Assembly: GCA_027485675.1 (NCBI GenBank)
Contig: JAIXQP010000001.1
Span: 1-57,995, forward strand
Length of the DNA: 57,995 bases
Source of the DNA: Terriglobales bacterium
GTDB lineage: Bacteria > Acidobacteriota > Terriglobia > Bryobacterales > Bryobacteraceae
Direction of reading: 5' to 3'
Numbering within the stretch: position 1 is the first letter of the stretch; the number at the start of each line of letters is the position of its first letter. The notes under the pieces were generated by a model, which did no database searches, was not told the DNA's origin, and saw only the letters and a list, made by a program, of their open reading frames with translations. Of this stretch, positions 1 through 9,357 are shown piece by piece. The position numbers were made by a program, and so were the translations under genes.

Positions 1-116
1 AGGCGCTGCACTTGCTGGACGCGGCGGGACTCTGCGAAATCGTCGTGGAGCCGGTGCCGGCGGCTGGGGAGTGGGACGGGGTGCGGGACCGTTTGGCCCG
101 GGCGGCTGAGCGCTAG
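1..116 (+). CDS. C-terminal end of an unidentified protein (partial)
   Basis: The frame beginning at base 3 is open for 37 codons and ends with TAG at 114-116; the start lies outside the window. The visible peptide contains AGLCEIVVEPVP and ends DRLARAAER. It is too short to name. It stops 21 bases before the MFS transporter start on the same strand, so the two may be cotranscribed, which would hint at a sugar-acid metabolic gene, but that is only inference from position. Confidence 0.5.
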   Translation, partial: ALHLLDAAGLCEIVVEPVPAAGEWDGVRDRLARAAER

Positions 117-137
117 GCGCTATTGTATGATTGCCTG

Positions 138-1406
138 ATGCCCCCAACCCGGGTCCGCTGGTGGATCCTTAGTCTGCTGTTTCTCGCTACGACGATTAAC
201 TATCTTGACCGGATCGCCTTCGGGATTCTCGTTCCCGAGATCCGCAAGGACATGGTGATCGACGATCCGACTTACGGACGCCTGACTCTGGCTTTCGAGA
301 TGACCTACATGATCGGGTTCCTGATCATGGGCAAGTTCGTCGAGCGTTACGGGACGCGGATCGGGTACGCGGTGGCGGTGCTGTGGTGGTCGGTGGCGGC
401 GCTACTGCACGGGTTGGCGAAGACGCCGCTTGAACTCGGATTCTGGCGGGGCATGCTGGGCCTGGGTGAGGCCGGAAACTTTCCGGCGGCCATCCGCAGC
501 GTGGCGGAGTGGTTTCCGAAGAAAGACCGCGCCTTCGCGACCGGGATCTTCAACGCAGGGACCAACGTGGCGTCGATGGTGGGCCCGCCGGTGTTCGCCT
601 ACATGGTCGCCGGATTCGGCTGGCAGGGCTGTTTCCTGGTGACGGGATCTCTGGGCTTTGCCTGGTTGGTGGTGTGGTGGTTCAGCTACCGGTTGCCCGC
701 GGAACACGCCAAGGTCAACGAAGCCGAGCGGGCGTACATCGTCTCGGACGTGACGAGCGCGGCGGACGAGCCGGTGATCGGCTGGATGGAGGCGCTGCGG
801 CAGAAAGAAACGTGGGGATTCGCCCTCGGAAAATTCCTGAGCGATCCGGTTTGGCGCTTCTACAGCTACTGGCTTCCGATTTATCTGTACGACGTACGGG
901 GCTTCGACATGAAGAAGGTCGGTTGGGTGCTGCCGGTGATTTATCTGATGGCGGACATTGGGAGCGTGGGGGGCGGCTGGCTGTCGGGGTTCTTTATGCG
1001 GCGGGGCATGGCCGTGGGCAAGGCGCGCAAGGTGGCGATGTTGATCTGCGCCGGGTGTATGCCGTTGGCGGTGTGCAGCGTTTTGGCGGATAGTCCGATC
1101 CTGGCGATCGCGTTGATGAGCCTGGCGACTGCGGCGCATCAGGGGTTCTCGGCGAATCTGTATACGGTGGTCAGCGATGTGTTCCCGCGGCCGGCGGTGG
1201 CAAGCGTAACGGGTATTGGGGGGTTTGCGGGGAGCCTTGGGGGGGTAATGTTTGCGACGTGGCTACCGGGAATTCTGATCCCGCTGGTGGGCTACAAGCC
1301 GATTTTTCTGACTTTCGGGCTATTTCATCTGACCGGCGTACTTTGTCTGCATCTGTTGATGGGCCAGTTCCGGCCGGTGCAGGCGGGTAGGATCTCCCCC
1401 CGATAG
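138..1406 (+). CDS. MFS transporter, anion:cation symporter (hexuronate/ExuT-like) type
   Basis: Inner-membrane secondary transporter of about 422 residues with alternating hydrophobic segments typical of 12-helix MFS proteins. The opening RWWILSLLFLATTINYLDR and the downstream WRGMLGLGEAGNFPAAIRSV segment match the ACS family, whose members import hexuronates, glucarate, galactonate and related organic anions. I chose ATG 138; an in-frame TTG at 123 adds five residues but is less family-like. Substrate cannot be fixed from sequence. The presence elsewhere in the window of galactonate and rhamnonate dehydratase-like enzymes makes a sugar-acid substrate reasonable. Paired short hairpins follow the stop codon. 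Confidence 0.85.
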   Translation: MPPTRVRWWILSLLFLATTINYLDRIAFGILVPEIRKDMVIDDPTYGRLTLAFEMTYMIGFLIMGKFVERYGTRIGYAVAVLWWSVAALLHGLAKTPLELGFWRGMLGLGEAGNFPAAIRSVAEWFPKKDRAFATGIFNAGTNVASMVGPPVFAYMVAGFGWQGCFLVTGSLGFAWLVVWWFSYRLPAEHAKVNEAERAYIVSDVTSAADEPVIGWMEALRQKETWGFALGKFLSDPVWRFYSYWLPIYLYDVRGFDMKKVGWVLPVIYLMADIGSVGGGWLSGFFMRRGMAVGKARKVAMLICAGCMPLAVCSVLADSPILAIALMSLATAAHQGFSANLYTVVSDVFPRPAVASVTGIGGFAGSLGGVMFATWLPGILIPLVGYKPIFLTFGLFHLTGVLCLHLLMGQFRPVQAGRISPR

Positions 1407-1432
1407 GGGGAGCTCAGACGGGCAAGTCTGAG
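1394..1432 (+). terminator. Two tandem hairpins after the MFS gene (possible terminator)
   Basis: CTCCCCC-CGATA-GGGGGAG (1394-1412, spanning the MFS stop codon) is followed directly by CTCAGAC-GGGCAA-GTCTGAG (1413-1432). Both stems are perfect 7-bp inverted repeats. No T-run follows, so intrinsic termination is uncertain; the hairpins could instead protect the mRNA 3' end. Confidence 0.45.
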
Positions 1433-1497
1433 AAGGGGCTGGGGCAATTCTGTGTTCGCGAATTCGGGTGTTTAGCGGACACTGAAAGGGCTCTGGT

Positions 1498-2514
1498 ATG
1501 AAACACAATTCGGCGCGGGTACCGGCAGGCCAACTTGGCCTGTGGGATAACCGTCTTCAAACGGAACTGCGGCAAGCAGCCGCATTTGGTGTGCGCGGCC
1601 GTGCGGTCGCCGGCGTGATCCCCAGTGGGTCGATCGCGGTGGATGCCGCTTTGGGCATCGGCGGACTACCGCGGGGGCGCATGGTGGAGCTGTTTGGACC
1701 GCCGGGCGTGGGGAAATCGACGTTGGCGTTGCAGGTGATTGCGGCGGCGCAGGCCGAGGGGCAGACGGCGGCGTTGGTGGATGTGGAGTGTACGTTTGAC
1801 GCCGGCTATGCGATGCGCCTGGGCGTGGATGTTGACCGGCTGGTATTGCTGCGGGCCGACGATGGCGAGCGGGCGCTGCGGATGGTGGAGCGGCTGGTGG
1901 CGAGCCAGGGCGTGGATCTGGTGGTGGTGGACTCCGTGGCGGCGCTGGCGCCGGGCGAGGAGTTGGCGGCTTCGATGCTGGAAGCGCCGGCCTTCGCGCA
2001 CAGCGAGATGATTGCCAATGGCCTGCGGCGCATTGCGCGGGCGATGGCACAGTCGCCGGCTTGCTTGCTGTTGTTGAACCAGTTGCGCGCCTATCATGGT
2101 TTCGGCTACACGGAGACTTCGACCGGCGGCTGGGGCCTGAAGCTGCATGCGGCGGTGCGGGCCGATCTGCGTGAGGTGGGCCAGCGGCGGGACGTGCGCC
2201 GGGTGGCGATGAAGGTGGTGAAGAACCAATTGGCGCCGGCGGGACAGGCCGAGTTGTCGTTTGTCGAGGGAGAGGGCTGGTCGGCGGAGTTGGAGCTCGT
2301 GGAGATGGGTCTGCGCCATGGGGTGCTGACGCAATCGGGTTCCGCGATCCGGTTCGAGGAGGAGGCCTGTGGCGCGGCCGAGTTACGAGCCGACGCCGAT
2401 TTGTGTGTCCGGCTGAACTCAGCGATCCGCGCGGTGCTCGGATTGCCGCAGCGGAAGCCGATGGGACGGGCGATGGGCGGAGCGACGCGGGCGCAAAGGG
2501 CGGGTGGCGTTTAG
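1498..2514 (+). CDS. Divergent RecA-family recombinase paralogue
   Basis: A 338-residue RecA-fold ATPase. Visible RecA features are Walker A GPPGVGKST (67-75) in place of the usual GPESSGKTT, the catalytic glutamate region VDVECTFDAGYA (E97), Walker B LVVVDSVAAL (141-150), the NQLR segment (194-197), a DNA-binding L2-like loop with TETSTGG (205-211), and KVVKN (239-243). E. coli RecA has VVKNK here; this protein has VVKNQ, so the second inter-subunit lysine is missing. The C-terminus ends in a basic/glycine stretch, not the acidic tail of housekeeping RecA. ATP-driven strand exchange or a mutasome-associated role are both possible. Its stop overlaps that of the convergent kinase gene by 4 bp. 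Most likely a second RecA copy; a true recA elsewhere in the genome is assumed, not seen. Confidence 0.8.
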   Translation: MKHNSARVPAGQLGLWDNRLQTELRQAAAFGVRGRAVAGVIPSGSIAVDAALGIGGLPRGRMVELFGPPGVGKSTLALQVIAAAQAEGQTAALVDVECTFDAGYAMRLGVDVDRLVLLRADDGERALRMVERLVASQGVDLVVVDSVAALAPGEELAASMLEAPAFAHSEMIANGLRRIARAMAQSPACLLLLNQLRAYHGFGYTETSTGGWGLKLHAAVRADLREVGQRRDVRRVAMKVVKNQLAPAGQAELSFVEGEGWSAELELVEMGLRHGVLTQSGSAIRFEEEACGAAELRADADLCVRLNSAIRAVLGLPQRKPMGRAMGGATRAQRAGGV

Positions 2515-5282
2515 AAGGCCGTGGAGCGAGCGAGACCGAGCGTTCGCTCGAGTGCTTCGAGAATCACCCGATCTTCAACCGCCAGCTTCTTTTCGGCGAC
2601 CAGCGCGTTGAATTCCGATTTCGCCTGGTTGAGATGGTTCTGCGCCGCGGGGGATTTGGTTTCGAGCAGCGTTCGGCCCAGGATGAAGTTGGCCAGAGCG
2701 TGATCCCGGCGGAAGAGGGTGGAGGCCGGGTCTTTGCGGACGAGATCGTCGAGCAGGCTGACGGCACGGCGCGCGTTTTGGAGGCCGCCCTGCGGGTCCG
2801 CCAGCTTCGGCAGGCCTTCGGCAAGCTTCAAGTGGGCGGCGGCGAGCATCTGGACGGCATAGAGACTGCTCGTGTCGGTGGCTTGCCACTGTTGGGCGAG
2901 CTGGAGGAAACGGCGGTAGTGTTCCACCGCTTGCAGGACCTGGTTATTGGCGAGTAGGGCGTCGCCGAGCTTTTGGTGACCCAGGGCGGCGTCGCGGCGG
3001 GCCATGGGGTTTTGCCCATCGCGAGCGAGTTGGGTGCTGAAGATCTCCTGGGCGAGTTGGAGCGCCGCGGGTTCGCCCTGGCGGAGATAGGCGTAGGCCA
3101 GGTCGCGCTGGGCTTGGGAGTTCTGCGGATCGGCGAGGGCGAGACTTCGGCGGAGAGCCAGGGAGCGCTGCTGGTGGATTGGCGCCTGGGGGTCGTTATT
3201 GCGGCGTCCATACCGGGCGAGGTCTTCGAGAACGAACGAAAGGTCCCGTTGATGGAGGGCGTTCGGCTGCCCGTCGTTGAGCTTTTCGAGGAACTGCAGG
3301 GCGGTTTCGAGATTCTTCTTCGCTTCGGGGAACAGGCCGGCCTGATGCTCGATGCCGCCGAGGCGCGCCTTGGCGATGGCGAGCAGGCGGGCGTCGCCGG
3401 CGGAGTCGGCGAGGTCGTGGGACTTGCGAGCGAGCTCGAGGGCCGCGGCCGTTTGGCCGGTGGCCGCCAGGACCGAGGCGAGGTTTTGGTAGTTGGCGGC
3501 GAGGATGGGTGCGGGGGCGGCGGCTTGTTCAAAGATGCGGCGGGCTTCCTGGTAGTTCTGTTGCGCCTTGGGAGAGTCGCCGGCATTGGCGTCCAGGTCG
3601 GCGATGCCTTCGAGGGCGGCACCGAGGTCGAGCGGCGGGGCCTGGGGCAGCGCACGGAGGATCTGCAGAGCCGTTTGGTAGCTCCGGCGGGCGCTATCGG
3701 CATCGCCGAGGTTGGCGTGGTTTGGGTTGCCCTGCAGGTGGCCGACGCGGAGCCAGGCGGAGGCGAGCTCGCGTTGAATCGCGGTATCGTTGCCCGACTC
3801 CTTGGCGAGATTGTTCAGGTATTCAATCGCCTTGGTGACGAGCAGGCGGCGGGCCGGCGTGGTGCCAGGCAGGGGCGCAATCGCATCGTGCACTTCAAAC
3901 AGGAAGGAGTTGGCTACCTTGCGCACCTCTTCGAAACGGCGGGCGGCGAGATCTCGCTGGATCCGCGCGGAGCGGGCCTGCCAGCCGGCGACGACGGCGA
4001 ACAGGAGGATGAGCGCGAGCGCGGCCGAGATGGTGGTGGCTAAGGCGCGGTTGCGGGCAAAAAAGAGGCGGACGCGGTAGACGGCGTTGTCGGGCACCGC
4101 CGAAACCGGCTCGCGGGAGAGATAGCGGCGGATGTCGTCGGCCAGTTGGGCAGCGGACTGATAGCGCTCCTTGGCGTCGCGGCGCAGCGAGCGGAGGACG
4201 ATGGCGTCGAGGTCGCCCGTGAGTTGTTTCCGGAGGGCCGCGGGGGACGTGGCGCGGGTGGAGGCGACGATGGTCGGGTTTTTGATGATCTGGCGGCCGC
4301 CATCGCGCGTCAGCACGTCCACCACCCGGGAGATGGCGGCGGAGGGAGGTTCGGGCTCGGACTGCGTCATGGCGCGCAGCAGTTCGAGAGTAACTCCGTC
4401 TTTTAAGGGATAGGGGCGATGGCCGGTGAGCAGCTCATAGAGAATGATGCCGAGTAAGTAGACATCCGAAACGGTGGTAACTGCTTCGCCGCGCACCTGT
4501 TCGGGGCTCGCGTATTGGGGCGTCATCAGACGCATGGAGGTGGCGGTTTTCTCGGAGGCGGCGGTGGAATCCGGCGTCAGGATCTTGGCGATGCCGAAAT
4601 CGAGCAGCTTCGGGACGCCGTCGAGTTTGACGAGTATGTTGCCGGGTTTCAGATCGCGGTGGACGACTAAGTTCTGATGAGCGTAGTGGACGGCCGCGCA
4701 GACGTCGCAAAAGATACGCAGGCGCTCTTCGAGCGAAAGCTTCCGTTCGTCGCAGTAGGTGTCGATGGGGTGACCTTCGACGTACTCCATGACGAAGTAA
4801 GGGCGGCCATCCTCGGCGGCGCCCCCATCGAGAAGGCGGGCTATGTTAGGGTGATCGAGCGAGGCGACGATCTGGCGTTCCCGGCGGAAGCGCTGAATAA
4901 TCCGGTCCTGCTCCATGCCCCGGCGGATGACTTTGATGGCGACTAACTTCGAATAGTGCTGGTCGGCGCGGGAGGCCAGATAGACCGCGCCCATGCCACC
5001 GACGCCGATTTGCCGTTGGATGGCGTAAGGCCCGATCTGCTTGGGGACGCTCTCTTCCTGCTCGCGGGCCGCTTGTTCGAGGATCTGCGAAACCGGCGTC
5101 ATCGCCGGATGGGAGAGGAAATCCGCGGACGAGGAGTCTGCCGTGATCAGGTTGCGGACTTCGACGTAAAGTTCGCGGTCAGCGCCGCAGGCCTTTTCGA
5201 GGAAGACCTGGCGCTGGTCCGCCGGTTGGTCGAGGACCAATTGGAAGAGGCTCTTTACCTGGGTGTAGCGTTCGGGGGTCAC
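2511..5282 (-). CDS. Transmembrane serine/threonine protein kinase with extracytoplasmic TPR region
   Basis: A 923-residue Hanks-type (PknB-like) kinase. An N-terminal helical region (1-75) precedes the kinase domain: glycine loop IGVGGMGAV (92-100), VAIK with K117, HRDLKPGN with D210, DFG 228-230, and the SPEQ activation-segment end near 259-262. A single membrane segment lies at about 412-433, followed by some 480 residues of alpha-helical TPR-like repeats that would be extracytoplasmic. It probably senses an external cue through the TPR part and phosphorylates cytoplasmic targets. The gene lies 135 bases downstream of an ECF sigma gene on the same strand with no anti-sigma gene between them, so phosphorylation of the sigma factor is a plausible but unproven link. 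Confidence 0.93.
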   Translation of the reverse strand: MTPERYTQVKSLFQLVLDQPADQRQVFLEKACGADRELYVEVRNLITADSSSADFLSHPAMTPVSQILEQAAREQEESVPKQIGPYAIQRQIGVGGMGAVYLASRADQHYSKLVAIKVIRRGMEQDRIIQRFRRERQIVASLDHPNIARLLDGGAAEDGRPYFVMEYVEGHPIDTYCDERKLSLEERLRIFCDVCAAVHYAHQNLVVHRDLKPGNILVKLDGVPKLLDFGIAKILTPDSTAASEKTATSMRLMTPQYASPEQVRGEAVTTVSDVYLLGIILYELLTGHRPYPLKDGVTLELLRAMTQSEPEPPSAAISRVVDVLTRDGGRQIIKNPTIVASTRATSPAALRKQLTGDLDAIVLRSLRRDAKERYQSAAQLADDIRRYLSREPVSAVPDNAVYRVRLFFARNRALATTISAALALILLFAVVAGWQARSARIQRDLAARRFEEVRKVANSFLFEVHDAIAPLPGTTPARRLLVTKAIEYLNNLAKESGNDTAIQRELASAWLRVGHLQGNPNHANLGDADSARRSYQTALQILRALPQAPPLDLGAALEGIADLDANAGDSPKAQQNYQEARRIFEQAAAPAPILAANYQNLASVLAATGQTAAALELARKSHDLADSAGDARLLAIAKARLGGIEHQAGLFPEAKKNLETALQFLEKLNDGQPNALHQRDLSFVLEDLARYGRRNNDPQAPIHQQRSLALRRSLALADPQNSQAQRDLAYAYLRQGEPAALQLAQEIFSTQLARDGQNPMARRDAALGHQKLGDALLANNQVLQAVEHYRRFLQLAQQWQATDTSSLYAVQMLAAAHLKLAEGLPKLADPQGGLQNARRAVSLLDDLVRKDPASTLFRRDHALANFILGRTLLETKSPAAQNHLNQAKSEFNALVAEKKLAVEDRVILEALERTLGLARSTAF

Positions 5283-5315
5283 GCGGCTCGAAAAAATGGT
5301 AACAGGAAATAGAGA

Positions 5316-5383
5316 AGCCGGATGCGATGGCGATCGACATCCGGCTGTCCGTCCTCCGACGAAGTTAGGGTTTGGTGAACCCT
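5316..5383 (-). other. Two stem-loops in the sigma factor-kinase intergenic leader
   Basis: AGCCGGATG (5316-5324) pairs perfectly with CATCCGGCT (5338-5346) over a 13-nt loop, and AGGGTT (5367-5372) pairs with AACCCT (5378-5383). Both lie in the 135-bp gap between the ECF sigma gene and the kinase start, so the cotranscript would carry two hairpins. Read on the minus strand the longer stem is followed by a pyrimidine-rich stretch, compatible with a partial terminator or attenuator. Confidence 0.5.
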
Positions 5384-5417
5384 CATCAGGTAAGGCGGAA
5401 AAGGGCGTGGGAATCCA

Positions 5418-6041
5418 TCAACCATTTATTGTGGGCCGGGCGGCGGTGAGTTGGTTGTGCAGCCAAGCCTTAGCCATGCGCCACTCGCGTTCAATGGTGG
5501 CGGTGGAGGAACCAATGACTTCGGAGACCTCTTCGACGGTGAGGCCACCGAAAAAGCGAAGTTCGATAATCTTGGCCTGATTCGGATCGAGCTCGTGGAG
5601 ACGGTTCAACGCCTCGTCGAGTTCGTCGAACGCTACGGGTGGTCCCGCCGCGAGACCGACCGAGTCATCGAGGGAGATCTTCTGCGCGTCACCCCCGCGC
5701 TTCAGAGCGTTTTGGGAACGGGCGTGGTCGACAAGAATCCGGCGCATGAGCTGAGCGGCGACGCCGAAAAAGTGGGCCCGGCTCTGCCACGTGACGCGGG
5801 TCTGATCCACGAGTTGCATGTACGCTTCGTGGACGAGCGCCGTGGCCTGCAGCGTATGGTCGGTGCGCTCGCGGCGCATATAGTTCGCTGCGATCTTCCG
5901 TAACTCATTGTAAACAATGGGAAACAGCTGATCGTGCGCTTGATTTTCGCCGCTGCGAAGGTTTGCCAGCAACTGCGTTACTTCGTTATTGTTGGGTGTG
6001 GCCACTGCGGTATGTGTCCGTGAGAGGGTCGATCGTGACAA
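5418..6041 (-). CDS. ECF-subfamily RNA polymerase sigma factor (TIGR02999-like)
   Basis: A small sigma-70 factor with regions 2 and 4. Region 2 shows DHTLQATALVHEAYMQLV and a WQSRAHFFGVAAQLMRRIL segment, diagnostic of the ECF group common in Acidobacteria and Planctomycetes. Region 4 shows IIELRFFGGLTVEEVSEVIG followed by STATIEREWRMAKAWL, a helix-turn-helix. The start is uncertain: TTG at 6041 gives 207 residues, an in-frame GTG at 6005 gives 195 and fits family N-termini better; neither has a clear Shine-Dalgarno sequence. The gene begins 13 nt after the 3' end of tRNA-Arg on the same strand and lies upstream of a receptor kinase. Confidence 0.9.
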   Translation of the reverse strand: MSRSTLSRTHTAVATPNNNEVTQLLANLRSGENQAHDQLFPIVYNELRKIAANYMRRERTDHTLQATALVHEAYMQLVDQTRVTWQSRAHFFGVAAQLMRRILVDHARSQNALKRGGDAQKISLDDSVGLAAGPPVAFDELDEALNRLHELDPNQAKIIELRFFGGLTVEEVSEVIGSSTATIEREWRMAKAWLHNQLTAARPTING

Positions 6042-6054
6042 CTACAACAAGAAG

Positions 6055-6131
6055 TGGTGGGAACGGGCAGATTCGAACTGCCGGCCTGCCGCTTAGGAGG
6101 CGGCCGCTCTATCCAACTGAGCTACGTCCCC
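6055..6131 (-). tRNA. tRNA-Arg(CCT)
   Basis: On the minus strand the gene reads GGGGACG (acceptor 5'), D-arm GCTC...GAGC, anticodon arm GCCGC-CTCCTAA-GCGGC with anticodon CCT, T-arm with GTTCGAATC, acceptor 3' CGTTCCC, discriminator A and encoded CCA. The acceptor has one G-U pair. It sits 15 nt downstream of purD and 13 nt upstream of the ECF sigma gene. Confidence 0.95.
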
Positions 6132-6146
6132 GCCTTGCTTTCGATT

Positions 6147-7418
6147 CTACCAGCGCTTTATTCCTTTGTGCCCAATATCTTTGCGGAGTTGCATGCCGTC
6201 AAAGTGGATGTGGGCAGCGGCGGCGTAGGCCTTTTCAATGGCCGCCGGGAGCGTGTCCCCCGCGGCGGTAACCGCCAGGACGCGGCCTCCGGCGGTGACC
6301 AGTTGGCGGCCGGCGAGTTTGGTACCGGCTTGGAAGACCTTGGCGCCGGTGGACTCCGCTTCGCGCACGCCGGTGATGGGGTCGCCGGAGCGCGGGGGAC
6401 CGGGGTAGCCGGCGGCGGCCAGGATCACGCACAGAGTAGTCTCTGGCCTCCACTGTAAGGTGGTGGTGCCAAGCTTCCCATTCGTCGCTCGATCGAGCAC
6501 CTCGGCGAGGTCCGACTGCAGGGCCATCATCAGCGGCTGCGTCTCCGGGTCGCCCAGCCGGACGTTGTACTCGAGGATCTTCGGGCCGCTCGCTGTCATC
6601 ATCAATCCGGCATACAGGAAGCCGACGAACGGGGTACCCTCCGCTTTCATTCCTTCGACGGTGGGCCGGAGGATTTCGGCCATGATCTGTTCATGCTGGG
6701 CCGGGGTGAGAATCCGCTCATCGACATAGGCTCCCATGCCGCCGGTGTTCGGCCCCTGGTCACCGTCAAAGATCGCCTTGTGGTCCTGCGCCGGTTTCAG
6801 GGGGAGGATGGTCGTCCCGTCGGTGATGGCGATGTAGGAGACCTCCTCGCCCACCAGGAACTCTTCGATGACGAGTTGGGAGCCGGCGTCGCCGACTAGG
6901 GAGCCGTCGAGCAGTTGGGCGGCCGCGGCGTGGGCCTCCTCCTTCGTCGGGACGATGAGGACTCCCTTACCGGCGGCGAGGCCGTCGGCCTTCAGCACGA
7001 ACGGCGCGTCGAAGGTGTCGATGGCGGCCGTGGCCTCGGCGAGGGTGGTGGCGGTGGCGTAGCGGGCGGTGGGGATATTGTGCCGGGCGAAGAAGTTCTT
7101 GGCGAACACCTTAGAGCCTTCGAGTTGGGCGGCGGCGGCGGTGGGTCCGAAGATCTTCCGGCCCGCGGCTTGGAAGGCATCGACGACCCCGGCGATGAGC
7201 GGGACCTCGGGCCCGACCACGGTGAGATCGGCGCTATGCTGTTCGGCGACAGCCAGGTAGTCGGCGGGGGTGGTTCCCGCGGCGGGGACGCACAGGGCGA
7301 CTTCGGCAATCCCGGGGTTGCCCGGGGTGGCAATGACGCGGGTGACGAACGCGCTCTGCGCGAGCTTCCAGGCGAGGGCGTGTTCGCGGCCACCGCCGCC
7401 AATGACAAGGATTTTCAA
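6147..7418 (-). CDS. purD: Phosphoribosylamine-glycine ligase (PurD)
   Basis: Cytoplasmic ATP-grasp enzyme that joins 5-phosphoribosylamine and glycine with ATP in the second step of purine synthesis. Length (423 residues) is normal for PurD. The N-terminus [20 protein letters not shown] is characteristic, followed by [24 protein letters not shown] (ATP-grasp), [20 protein letters not shown], and [16 protein letters not shown] near the metal site. It is divergent from mnmG with only 47 bp between starts, so the two promoters share a very short region. tRNA-Arg follows on the same strand 15 nt downstream. Confidence 0.97.
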   Translation of the reverse strand: MKILVIGGGGREHALAWKLAQSAFVTRVIATPGNPGIAEVALCVPAAGTTPADYLAVAEQHSADLTVVGPEVPLIAGVVDAFQAAGRKIFGPTAAAAQLEGSKVFAKNFFARHNIPTARYATATTLAEATAAIDTFDAPFVLKADGLAAGKGVLIVPTKEEAHAAAAQLLDGSLVGDAGSQLVIEEFLVGEEVSYIAITDGTTILPLKPAQDHKAIFDGDQGPNTGGMGAYVDERILTPAQHEQIMAEILRPTVEGMKAEGTPFVGFLYAGLMMTASGPKILEYNVRLGDPETQPLMMALQSDLAEVLDRATNGKLGTTTLQWRPETTLCVILAAAGYPGPPRSGDPITGVREAESTGAKVFQAGTKLAGRQLVTAGGRVLAVTAAGDTLPAAIEKAYAAAAHIHFDGMQLRKDIGHKGIKRW

Positions 7419-7465
7419 GGCAAATGCTCCTCACGTTAGAATAGAACACGCGAGACCTCCCCCCA

Positions 7466-9328
7466 ATGGCTGTCGTTCTAAAACCGTTGCAGTATGACGT
7501 GATCGTAATCGGCGCCGGCCATGCCGGCTGCGAAGCCGCCCGGGCGAGTGCGCGCCTAGGGCTGCGGACGGCGATGGTGGCGATGAATATCGACCTCATC
7601 GCGCAATTGTCCTGCAACCCGGCCGTGGGCGGTATCGCCAAAGGGCATCTCGTCCGGGAGATCGATGCGCTCGGCGGCGTGATGGGCCAGGTGGCCGATG
7701 CGGTCGGCATCCAGTTCCGGCTGCTGAACACCAGCCGGGGGCCGGCGGTGTGGTCTCCCCGCGCGCAATGCGACAAGAAGCAGTACCGCATCAAGATGCG
7801 GGAACTGCTGGAGCAGGAACCGAATCTCCGCCTCGTCCAGGCCGAAGTGGCCGAGCTCCTGATTGAGGCCGACGGCGACCGGCGCCGTGTACGCGGAGTC
7901 CGCCTCCGCGACGGACGGACCGCCTTGAGCGACTCCGTGGTCGTGACCACCGGGACCTTCTTAAATGGGCTCGCGCACGTCGGCGAGTCAAAGACCGACT
8001 GTGGCCGCAACGGCGAAGCCCCGTCGAACCTCCTGGGTTTGCAGTTGCGGACGCTCGGTTTGGGCTGGACCCGGCTCAAAACCGGCACGCCGCCCCGGCT
8101 CGACGGCCGGAGCCTCGATTGGTCCCGCTTCGAACCCCAGGATGGCGACCTGGAACCGACGCCGTTTTCCTTCCTGTCCGGCAAGATTGAGCGAGAACAG
8201 ATCCGCTGCTACATTGCCTACACCTCCGCGGCCACCCACGCGGTGCTCCGGGAGAACATCGACCGTTCGCCGCTCTACTCTGGTGTGATTGAGGGCATTG
8301 GGCCCCGCTATTGCCCGTCGATCGAGGATAAGGTGGTGAAATTCCCCGACCGGGAGCGTCACCAGCTCTTTCTGGAGCCGGAGGGCCTGGATACCTACGA
8401 GGTCTACGTCAACGGCATGTCCACGTCGATGCCCGTGGATGTCCAGGTCGCCATGCTGGCCTCGGTACCCGGTTTGGAAGATGCGGAGATGATCCGGCCC
8501 GGCTACGCCATTGAATATGATGCGATTGACGCCCGGGAGCTGACTCACGGCCTGGAGTGCAAGCAGATTCGCGGTCTTTACCTCGCCGGCCAGATCAATG
8601 GCACCTCGGGCTACGAGGAGGCCGCGGCGCAGGGTCTGATCGCCGGGATTAACGCCGCGCGGAGCTGCGGTGGCCTCGATCCCTTCCAATTGGGGCGCAC
8701 AGACGGCTACATTGGCATCCTGATCGACGATTTAATCAGCAAAGGGGCCGACGAGCCCTACCGCATGTTCACCTCCCGCGCTGAGTTCCGGCTCCATTTG
8801 CGGATTGATAACGCCGATTCGCGGCTCACTCCGGCCGGCCGCACCGTCGGATTGGTCGATGACGTCCGCTGGGAGCGGTTTTCGCGCAAGCAGACCCAGT
8901 TTTCGACGCTCCTGCCGTTGCTCGAGCAGGTGCGCGTCACCACCCGGCAGTTTCCCCATATTTCGGTCGCCGGAACCGAGAATCCGTATCTGGCGACGTG
9001 GTTGAAGCGGCCGGAGGCGTCGATTCACGCGATTCGGGCCTGGATTGAGGAGCAGGTGGGTGAGCCGGAGCATGGCCTACTCGGCGCGATGGAGACCCAT
9101 CTCAAATACGCGGGCTATTTGCGCCAAGAGGAGCGCCAAGTGGCGCGCCTACACGCCTCGGAGTCCCGGACGATCCCCACGGCGCTCGACTATCGCCGTA
9201 TTCCGGGCCTTTCCCGCGAAATGATCGACAAGTTCGAGCGCGTCCGCCCCGTCACCCTCGGTCAGGCGGCCCGCATTCCTGGCGTTACCCCAGCGGCGAT
9301 CTCCGTCCTGGACATTTTCCTCTCCTGA
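7466..9328 (+). CDS. mnmG: tRNA uridine-5-carboxymethylaminomethyl modification enzyme MnmG (GidA)
   Basis: FAD-dependent enzyme that with MnmE installs the cmnm5 group on wobble U34 of several tRNAs. The 620-residue length is normal. Seen are the FAD-binding [19 protein letters not shown] near the N-terminus, [20 protein letters not shown], the [10 protein letters not shown] segment, a [27 protein letters not shown] block, [18 protein letters not shown], and the C-terminal helical domain. The first parS site begins 2 bases after the stop codon. In many bacteria rsmG (gidB) follows mnmG; here parA follows instead. Confidence 0.97.
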   Translation: MAVVLKPLQYDVIVIGAGHAGCEAARASARLGLRTAMVAMNIDLIAQLSCNPAVGGIAKGHLVREIDALGGVMGQVADAVGIQFRLLNTSRGPAVWSPRAQCDKKQYRIKMRELLEQEPNLRLVQAEVAELLIEADGDRRRVRGVRLRDGRTALSDSVVVTTGTFLNGLAHVGESKTDCGRNGEAPSNLLGLQLRTLGLGWTRLKTGTPPRLDGRSLDWSRFEPQDGDLEPTPFSFLSGKIEREQIRCYIAYTSAATHAVLRENIDRSPLYSGVIEGIGPRYCPSIEDKVVKFPDRERHQLFLEPEGLDTYEVYVNGMSTSMPVDVQVAMLASVPGLEDAEMIRPGYAIEYDAIDARELTHGLECKQIRGLYLAGQINGTSGYEEAAAQGLIAGINAARSCGGLDPFQLGRTDGYIGILIDDLISKGADEPYRMFTSRAEFRLHLRIDNADSRLTPAGRTVGLVDDVRWERFSRKQTQFSTLLPLLEQVRVTTRQFPHISVAGTENPYLATWLKRPEASIHAIRAWIEEQVGEPEHGLLGAMETHLKYAGYLRQEERQVARLHASESRTIPTALDYRRIPGLSREMIDKFERVRPVTLGQAARIPGVTPAAISVLDIFLS

Positions 9329-9330
9329 AA

Positions 9331-9346
9331 TGTTCCACGTGGAACC
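9331..9346. promoter_or_regulatory. parS centromere site 1
   Basis: The 16-mer TGTTCCACGTGGAACC contains the 14-bp palindrome GTTCCACGTGGAAC, matching the widely conserved bacterial parS element bound by ParB. It lies 2 bp after the mnmG stop and just upstream of parAB. Confidence 0.93.
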
Positions 9347-9357
9347 TCGCCGACCAC

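Noticed and set aside
402-1139. 245-codon minus-strand frame inside the MFS gene
   Set aside because: Arg/His-rich shadow; the plus-strand frame has clear transporter motifs.
6054-6458. Plus-strand open frame starting MVGTGRFELPACRLGG
   Set aside because: It is the complement of tRNA-Arg followed by purD antisense, a well-known spurious tRNA-derived ORF type.
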